Below are positions 6,792 to 10,766 of a stretch of DNA of 10,766 nucleotides, one piece after another; position 1 is the first letter of the stretch; every line of letters starts with the position of its first letter. The DNA is from Verrucomicrobiota bacterium (GTDB taxonomy: Bacteria > Verrucomicrobiota > Verrucomicrobiia > Opitutales > UBA953), in NCBI GenBank assembly GCA_004293385.1, contig RDYO01000089.1, forward strand, positions 1-10,766. The letters run 5' to 3'. Under the pieces are notes generated by a model that saw nothing but the letters and a program-made list of their open reading frames with translations, did no database searches and was not told where the DNA came from. The translations under genes and the position numbers were made by a program.

Positions 6792-6819
6792 TTGACGCTT
6801 TAGGGCGCCCCCCTAAAGT
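6792..6819 (+). promoter_or_regulatory. Candidate promoter of the ECF operon
   Basis: TTGACG (6792-6797) and TAAAGT (6814-6819) are spaced by 16 nt, a plausible housekeeping-type promoter. Transcription would begin near 6826, about 45 nt upstream of the chosen sigma factor start at 6873. A perfect inverted repeat fills the spacer. Confidence 0.4.
6798..6818. promoter_or_regulatory. Perfect 8-bp inverted repeat, operator-like
   Basis: CTTTAGGG (6798-6805) and CCCTAAAG (6811-6818) are exact reverse complements around a 5-nt spacer. The site lies between the putative -35 and across the -10 of the ECF operon, and about 12 bp from the desaturase -35. This is where a dimeric repressor could act on both divergent units. 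No regulator gene other than the ECF module is in the window. A transcribed hairpin is an alternative only if transcription starts further upstream. Confidence 0.45.
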
Positions 6820-6872
6820 CGGTGTCTCGGGAGACAAAAACCGCCCCGCGGTCCGCTTTCTTTGTAACAAGC

Positions 6873-7376
6873 ATGCACGACGCCCATTCCGCTCAGGACT
6901 GGCGGGCCTGGTTCGCCGAAAACGGCGCCCGGCTCCGGCTCATCGCGCGCCAGTGGACCCGGAGCGAGGCCGACGCGGACGACGTCGTGCAGGAGGCATT
7001 TGTTCGCTTTTGGAAACATCAACGTCACCTGCCCGGCAATCCCAACGCCCTGGTCGTGACTTCGATCCGGCGCTCCGCGTTGGATCTCCTGCGACGTTCC
7101 GATCGTCGGGCCTCGCGCGAGAAGATCGTCGGCGACGACATGGACACCGTGGGCTGGTTCGAGCCGGAGGCCGATCCGCGCCTCGCCGCGCTCGCCGAGT
7201 CGCTGAAGCTCCTGCCCGCCGAGCAGCGCGAAGTCGTCGTCCTCAAGGTCTGGGGCGACCTGACCTTCGACGAGATCGGCGAGCAACTTTCGATTTCTCC
7301 GAACACCGCGGCTTCGCGGTGGCGCTATGCCATGGAGGCCCTGCGCCGAAACATCACCGCCCGCACCCATGACTGA
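6873..7376 (+). CDS. ECF-type RNA polymerase sigma factor
   Basis: A 167-residue sigma-70 family protein with only regions 2 and 4, as expected of group IV (ECF) factors. Region 2 includes ARQWTRSEADADDVVQEAFV and RFW (25-47), matching the DAEDLVQE-type motif. Region 4 (about 113-160) reads LPAEQREVVVLKVWGDLTFD then EIGEQLSISPNTAASRW, a helix-turn-helix for the -35 element. The start at ATG 6873 is preferred; the frame also opens at GTG 6822, but those 17 extra residues do not look like sigma sequence and would crowd the candidate promoter. Neither start has a clear Shine-Dalgarno sequence. It overlaps the next gene by 8 nt (ATGACTGA). It is divergent from the lipid genes, which makes them candidate targets; that link is inferred. 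Confidence 0.94.
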   Translation: MHDAHSAQDWRAWFAENGARLRLIARQWTRSEADADDVVQEAFVRFWKHQRHLPGNPNALVVTSIRRSALDLLRRSDRRASREKIVGDDMDTVGWFEPEADPRLAALAESLKLLPAEQREVVVLKVWGDLTFDEIGEQLSISPNTAASRWRYAMEALRRNITARTHD

Positions 7377-7785
7377 TCCCGACCACGACCTCGAGCAGGC
7401 CCTCCGCGCCCTGCGTCCGCGCCCGCCCGGCCCCGCCGTCGCGGCCCGTATCGACGCGGAGCTCGCCGTGCCTGCGGCGCGACGCGGCGTGGTCATCGCC
7501 TGGTCGGCCGGTTTCGCCGCCGCCGCGGCCGCGCTCGCCGCCTTCGTCTTCCTCGCGGAGCCCGTCGAGCCGGCGGCGCCCGCCTACCAGCTCGTGCGCG
7601 CCGATCGTTCGCGCCCGGAAGTCCAGCTGTTCCGCCCGGTCGAACTCGCCGACGGCTCGTATGCCCGTCCCGTGCGCGTGCGCTGGGAAGACACCACCCG
7701 CTGGGAGGACGCGCGCACCCAGACGCACCTCATCGATTATCGTCCCAATGACCGGTTGACCCTGCTGCCGTTGGAGACGCATTGA
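7369..7785 (+). CDS. One-TM membrane protein, putative anti-sigma factor
   Basis: A 138-residue protein whose ATG overlaps the sigma factor stop, so the two are almost certainly co-translated. Residues 1-40 are a short charged cytoplasmic part (LEQALRALRPRPPGPAVAARI), residues 41-63 a single Ala-rich TM helix, and residues 64-138 a periplasmic tail. Position and topology match membrane anti-sigma factors of the RseA kind. No zinc-binding HxxxCxxC motif is present, so it is not a ChrR/RsrA-type ZAS protein, and I recognise no named domain. The anti-sigma role rests on context. The cytoplasmic part is short for a full sigma-binding domain, so a different accessory role is possible. Confidence 0.8.
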   Translation: MTDPDHDLEQALRALRPRPPGPAVAARIDAELAVPAARRGVVIAWSAGFAAAAAALAAFVFLAEPVEPAAPAYQLVRADRSRPEVQLFRPVELADGSYARPVRVRWEDTTRWEDARTQTHLIDYRPNDRLTLLPLETH

Positions 7786-7828
7786 ACAAATCCGCCGACC
7801 CCTGACGCTCATCTCTTAAAGGACCACC

Positions 7829-8767
7829 ATGAATACGTTCCGCCAGATTCCGCTCCACATGCTCCTGCTCGCCGGCCTCCTCGGCACGGCGGAGGCCAAG
7901 GACAAGGAGCCGGCCAGCTCCGCCGCCAAGCCCGCCGTCACCGGCGTCGCTTACGCCGGCCTCAACGTCGGCCCACGCGACGAAGCGGTCGCCTCCGTGC
8001 CCGCCGGCGTCGGCATCGTGGTCGGCTTCATCGACCCGAAGGGCCCCTCCCTCGGCAAGGTCGAGGAAGGCGACATCCTCACGCGCCTCGACGACCAGGT
8101 GCTCTTCAACGCAGACCAATTCCGCGCGCTCGTGCGCACGCGCCAGCCCGGCGACAAGGTGAAGCTCACGCTCCAGCGCGGCCCTGAGCCCATGGTCGTC
8201 GAACTCACGCTGACCACCCGTGCCGACCGCGAGCCGCGAGCCGAAGCCAAGGACGGCGCCCGTGCCGCGCCCCGAGGCCTCCCGCCGGGCGTGACCATCG
8301 TCGGTCCGGGCGGCGTGATCCCGCCGGAACTCCTCAAGCAGCTGCAAGACCTGCAGGCCGGCGTGCTGCCCGCGCCTGGCGGTCGTTCGAACATCCCCTC
8401 GGTCGATGAACTGCGTGCCCGTGCGGGGTCGAGCAATACCAGCTCGCATTCATTCTCGTTCAGCTTCGGCAGCGGGGCGAAGAGTTCCTCGACGTCCATG
8501 GCCTCCGACGCCGAGGGCTCGGTCACGATCCAGCAGGAAGACGGCAAGAAGCGGGCGGTCGTGAAGGACCGTGACGGCAAGACAATCTTCGAAGGCGACG
8601 TCACCGACCAGGCCGCCGTCGAGAAGTTGCCGGCCGACGTCCGTCGTCGCCTGCAGCTCGTCGAAGGCCGCGGCTTCAGCCTGCCCGGAAATCCGGGCGC
8701 CAGGCCGGCCGGCAAGCCGGCGGCCGAAGAGCCGAAGAAGAAGTTCGATCCGAAGCAGGGCGCCTGA
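7829..8767 (+). CDS. Secreted PDZ-domain protein of the ECF operon
   Basis: A 312-residue exported protein. The signal peptide covers residues 1-23, ending in T-A-E-A before Lys-Asp. One PDZ domain spans about 38-131: GLNVGP, then GIVVGFIDPKGPSLGKVEEG, DILTRLDDQVL and a closing VKLTLQRG strand. The rest (132-312) has no recognised domain: a Pro-rich linker, a Ser/Phe stretch (206-226), a compact segment around VTIQQEDGKKRAVVKDRDGK (232-251) and a Lys/Pro-rich tail. No protease domain or catalytic triad is visible, so it is not a DegS or HtrA enzyme. It follows the putative anti-sigma gene by 43 nt and has a good ribosome binding site, AAAGGA at 7818-7823, 5 nt before the ATG. By analogy with PDZ sensing of misfolded outer-membrane proteins it may be a stress sensor; that is inference. 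Confidence 0.88.
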   Translation: MNTFRQIPLHMLLLAGLLGTAEAKDKEPASSAAKPAVTGVAYAGLNVGPRDEAVASVPAGVGIVVGFIDPKGPSLGKVEEGDILTRLDDQVLFNADQFRALVRTRQPGDKVKLTLQRGPEPMVVELTLTTRADREPRAEAKDGARAAPRGLPPGVTIVGPGGVIPPELLKQLQDLQAGVLPAPGGRSNIPSVDELRARAGSSNTSSHSFSFSFGSGAKSSSTSMASDAEGSVTIQQEDGKKRAVVKDRDGKTIFEGDVTDQAAVEKLPADVRRRLQLVEGRGFSLPGNPGARPAGKPAAEEPKKKFDPKQGA

Positions 8768-8796
8768 GCGGACCCGCCTAGGTGGCCGCCGTTGTA

Positions 8797-8869
8797 TCGA
8801 GGTAGGGTTGGCACTGCGTGCCAACCTAGGGTCAGGAAAACTCGGTCAGCACGCAGTGCTGACCCTACC
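8797..8869. repeat. REP-like hairpin pair, locus 2
   Basis: Two perfect 9-bp inverted repeats: GGTTGGCAC (8806-8814) with GTGCCAACC (8818-8826), and GGTCAGCAC (8844-8852) with GTGCTGACC (8856-8864), each with a 3-nt loop. The left edge TCGAGGTAGGG (8797-8807) is the exact reverse complement of 881-891 at locus 1, and the right edge ends in CCCTACC as there. Stem sequences differ between copies, but pairing is kept. The pair lies between the convergent PDZ and YHYH genes and could also act as a two-way transcription end, though no T-run is attached. Confidence 0.78.
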
Positions 8870-8896
8870 ACGATGCACGGATGAGTTTCCGGCCAA

Positions 8897-9874
8897 TTAC
8901 TGCGGGCCGTCGAAGCCGCCAGGCGGCGGGCCCTTCTTGCCTTTCCCTTTGCCCTTGGCTCCGGGGCCGGCTTGGCCGCCGAGGTTGGCATGGGCGTCCA
9001 TGCGCATCTTATTGAACGAAGGATCCGGGGTGCCCTTGAGTTTGCGCGGGATGAAGGGGAACTCTTCGGTCAGCACGTAATAATAAGTCCCCTGCGGGAA
9101 TTCCGGGGTCACGCCCGTGCGCCCGCCGAATTCATCGAGGTCGCCGTGCCCGGGCACGTATTCGTAATCCAAGCCGAACGAACCGTCGGGCTTGCCGGTG
9201 GGGGTCTCCTTGCCGTCGCCGCCGCGGTCGGCGGTCTTGAGCCGGTAGCTGCTCTTCATCGGCTTGAGCGCGCTCTTCGCATCGCCGGCCTGGGCGTAGG
9301 CGTGGATCGCATAGACCGGGTAGCCGTCGGCCGCCCAGCCGACGTGGGTCATCTTCGGTTCGCCGCCGGAGAGCCGAGCGATGAGCAGGGTCGGGAGGCC
9401 GTGGTAATGGTAGGCGCCGTTGGGTTGGACGTGGCCGTGATTCTGGTCGATACCGAGGCCGACCGGGATCCGGGGGGTGGTGCCCATCTCGGTGTTGCTC
9501 TTCAGCGCCTCGTAGCGCCAGGGGTTGCTCCGATCGCCGTCGTTATAGACTTCGGCGGTACCCGGGTCGAAGACCACGCCGTTCAGGGCGACGCCCCAAG
9601 CGTAAGGGAAGCGGCCGGGCTGCGCGGTGGCCGGCTGCGGATGGGCGGGCACCTCGAGGCGGTATTTCTGCTCGGCGATGGCGTTGGGGTTACCCCGGTT
9701 GGGGAAGGCGGCCACCGGATGGTCCGGGATGCCGTTGGACTCGATGATCCGCTTGTCACCTTTGACGGTGATCGTGACCTTGTTCTGGGCGGGGGGTGCG
9801 CTGTCGGCCGGCTTCAGGGCGGGGCCGGCGGCCAGGAGGGTCGCCGCCAGCAGGGTGAGGAGTGGGGCGTTCAT
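8897..9874 (-). CDS. Secreted YHYH-domain protein
   Basis: A 325-residue exported protein. Residues 1-20 are a signal peptide-like Leu/Ala stretch with several possible cleavage sites up to about residue 26. The YHYH family signature is at 155-158 within QPNGAYHYHGLP, and related blocks follow: HVGWAADGYPVYAI (177-190), EYVPGHGDLDEFGGRTGVTP (238-257) and a TYYYVLTEEFPFIPR segment (263-277). The biochemical role of the family is not known; conserved His, Asp and aromatic residues suggest metal binding. The C-terminus (299-325) is a low-complexity Gly/Lys/Pro tail containing GKGKGKKGPPPGG. It is on the opposite strand to both neighbours and probably forms its own unit. No Shine-Dalgarno sequence precedes the ATG. 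Confidence 0.88.
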   Translation of the reverse strand: MNAPLLTLLAATLLAAGPALKPADSAPPAQNKVTITVKGDKRIIESNGIPDHPVAAFPNRGNPNAIAEQKYRLEVPAHPQPATAQPGRFPYAWGVALNGVVFDPGTAEVYNDGDRSNPWRYEALKSNTEMGTTPRIPVGLGIDQNHGHVQPNGAYHYHGLPTLLIARLSGGEPKMTHVGWAADGYPVYAIHAYAQAGDAKSALKPMKSSYRLKTADRGGDGKETPTGKPDGSFGLDYEYVPGHGDLDEFGGRTGVTPEFPQGTYYYVLTEEFPFIPRKLKGTPDPSFNKMRMDAHANLGGQAGPGAKGKGKGKKGPPPGGFDGPQ

Positions 9875-9879
9875 CGGTT

Positions 9880-9888
9880 ATATTATCA
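9880..9888 (-). promoter_or_regulatory. -10-like element close to the YHYH gene start
   Basis: On the minus strand the sequence TGA-TAATAT-AACCG runs straight into the ATG at 9874. It can be read as an extended -10 (TG, one base, TAATAT), with the start site about at the ATG, which would give a leaderless mRNA. No -35 match is found at the expected distance, so this remains tentative. Confidence 0.3.
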
Positions 9889-9978
9889 AACCACGGGGGC
9901 AGGGATTAGTTGCGGGCGGGCGGAGGCTCCGGGGCGGGGAAGGGTTGGCTTTTCCCGTAAAACCCCTTCTGCTGGGGC

Positions 9979-10467
9979 ATGGCCTCCACCACCGAGCTCC
10001 TTTCCCGCGCCGTCGCCGGCCTCAACGGCCTGGCCACCGTCTTCCTCCTGGTCGGCATCTTCCGGATCAAGGCCGGTGACCGCGAAGGCCACGGTAAGGC
10101 CATGAAGTGGGCGGTCATCACCTCGGCTCTCTTCCTCGCCGTCTACCTCGCCTCAAAGGTCCACCTCTGGGTCGCCCTCGGCCGGACCAATGTCACCTAC
10201 GCTCCGGCCGACCCCGCTTCGGTCTGGGCCGGACTCAAGGGACTCTACCTCTTCATCCTGATCCCGCACGTCATCCTGGCCATCGTCGTCACGCCCTTCG
10301 TCCTGCGCGCCGTCTGGCTGGCCAAGGTCGGCCGCCTCGAGGAGCACAAGCGTCTCACGCGCTGGGTCTTCCCGGTCTGGCTCTACGTCTCCGTCACCGG
10401 CGTCATCGTCTGGGCCTTCATGGAGTTCAGCGGCTCCCTGGCGGCGGTCGCCGCGACGGCGAAGTAA
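9979..10467 (+). CDS. DUF420 family membrane protein
   Basis: A 162-residue integral membrane protein with four TM helices, near 11-29, 42-62, 88-110 and 126-148. Features of the DUF420 (YozB-like) family are visible: EGHGKAMKWA with His38, the FLAVYLASKVH helix end with His62, LIPHVILAIV with His97, and EEHKRLTRWVFPVWLYVSVT with His123. The four His residues at helix ends suggest haem or metal binding. Family members are often found near cytochrome oxidase and SCO1-type genes, but none is in this window. The ATG at 9979 has only a weak GGGG upstream. It is divergent from the YHYH gene and followed after 57 nt by another plus-strand gene. Confidence 0.88.
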   Translation: MASTTELLSRAVAGLNGLATVFLLVGIFRIKAGDREGHGKAMKWAVITSALFLAVYLASKVHLWVALGRTNVTYAPADPASVWAGLKGLYLFILIPHVILAIVVTPFVLRAVWLAKVGRLEEHKRLTRWVFPVWLYVSVTGVIVWAFMEFSGSLAAVAATAK

Positions 10468-10524
10468 GCGGGTCATTTTCCCCTCGCCCCGTAGTGAATT
10501 TCCGCTTTCACTCGCGCGGTCGTC

Positions 10525-10766
10525 ATGGATAGCGAGCCTTCTTCCCGCAACCCTCAGACCGAGAAGCTGTTTCTCTGGGCCTCGTTCATCCTCTTCTGCA
10601 CCGTGCTCGCCTTCACTTGGTCGACCTACGGCGACGAAGTCGCGCGTCTCGAAGGCCTGCGCGCCAGCGAACGTCAGAAGGAGCAGGCCTACGCGGCGCT
10701 CGAACGCGCGCGCGCGCAGACCGACCGTTACATCGACCGTTTCGGGCGCGACCCGGAGTTCGTCCG
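10525..10766 (+). CDS. One-TM coiled-coil protein, FtsB/DivIC-like, partial
   Basis: Only the first 80 codons are in the window. Residues 1-13 are polar and cytoplasmic, 14-32 form a TM helix (LFLWASFILFCTVLAFTW), and 36-72 are a charged heptad-like helix with regular Leu/Ala spacing (VARLEGLRASERQKEQAYAA region). The last visible residues, RFGRDPEFV, resemble the D-P-E-[FY]-[IV] motif that follows the coiled coil in FtsB/DivIC septum formation initiators. Short length to the motif and topology agree with that family, but the confirming AR-x-x-LG segment is beyond the window edge. Other one-TM coiled-coil proteins are possible. No Shine-Dalgarno sequence is apparent before the ATG. Confidence 0.6.
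   Translation, partial: MDSEPSSRNPQTEKLFLWASFILFCTVLAFTWSTYGDEVARLEGLRASERQKEQAYAALERARAQTDRYIDRFGRDPEFV

Noticed and set aside
7829..8767. PDZ protein as a DegP/DegS/HtrA protease or site-2 protease
   Set aside because: The PDZ domain follows the signal peptide directly, and no trypsin-like triad or HExxH motif is visible.
10705..10717. Alternating CG run as a possible Z-DNA or regulatory element
   Set aside because: It lies inside coding sequence for Glu/Arg/Ala-rich coiled coil and is explained by codon choice in a GC-rich genome.
1..10766. tRNA, rRNA, riboswitch or insertion sequence
   Set aside because: I saw no tRNA cloverleaf or CCA context, no rRNA-like stretch, no known riboswitch core and no transposase gene; a covariance-model search would be needed to exclude small RNAs fully.

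Overview
This GC-rich window looks like the chromosome of a Verrucomicrobiota bacterium, most likely of the Opitutae/Opitutaceae type. That placement is an inference. It rests on the high GC content, the mix of an ECF sigma factor, an anti-sigma-like membrane protein and a PDZ protein, a secreted YHYH protein, a lower-GC surface-protein gene, and intergenic REP-like hairpins. No ribosomal or other phylogenetic marker is present.

Layout. (1) 1-660, minus strand: N-terminal part of a secreted or surface protein, visibly lower in GC than the rest. (2) 661-1059: intergenic, with an AT-rich upstream region, a pair of REP-like hairpins, a diverged inverted repeat, a short direct repeat and a hairpin just past the next gene's stop. 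(3) 1060-6749: a membrane-lipid modification cluster on the minus strand. It holds a fatty-acid desaturase, an FAD-dependent oxidoreductase (COG2907 type), a DUF1365 protein and a cyclopropane-fatty-acid-synthase-family methyltransferase. One plus-strand gene, a GIDE-LemA fusion membrane protein, interrupts it at 3215-4498. (4) 6873-8767, plus strand, divergent from the desaturase: an operon of an ECF sigma factor, a one-TM putative anti-sigma factor and a periplasmic PDZ protein. (5) 8797-8869: a second pair of REP-like hairpins, between convergent genes. (6) 8897-9874, minus: a secreted YHYH-domain protein. (7) 9979-10467, plus: a DUF420 membrane protein. (8) 10525-end, plus: start of a one-TM coiled-coil protein that resembles septum formation initiators (FtsB/DivIC).

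How they may work together. COG2907 oxidoreductase, DUF1365 and a Cfa-like methylase are known to travel together, often next to an rpoE/chrR-type ECF module, in proteobacteria. Related genes there serve the singlet-oxygen response and methylated or furan fatty acid synthesis. Here the same lipid genes, plus a delta-9-type desaturase that could supply the unsaturated acyl substrate, sit back to back with an ECF operon of different make-up: no ChrR-like zinc anti-sigma, but a one-TM protein and a PDZ protein. The Cfa-like protein appears, by eye, to lack several residues of the bicarbonate site of true cyclopropane synthases. I therefore propose an envelope-stress-controlled acyl-chain modification system that methylates, and perhaps further oxidises, membrane unsaturated fatty acids. 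The regulatory link and the product are inferences.
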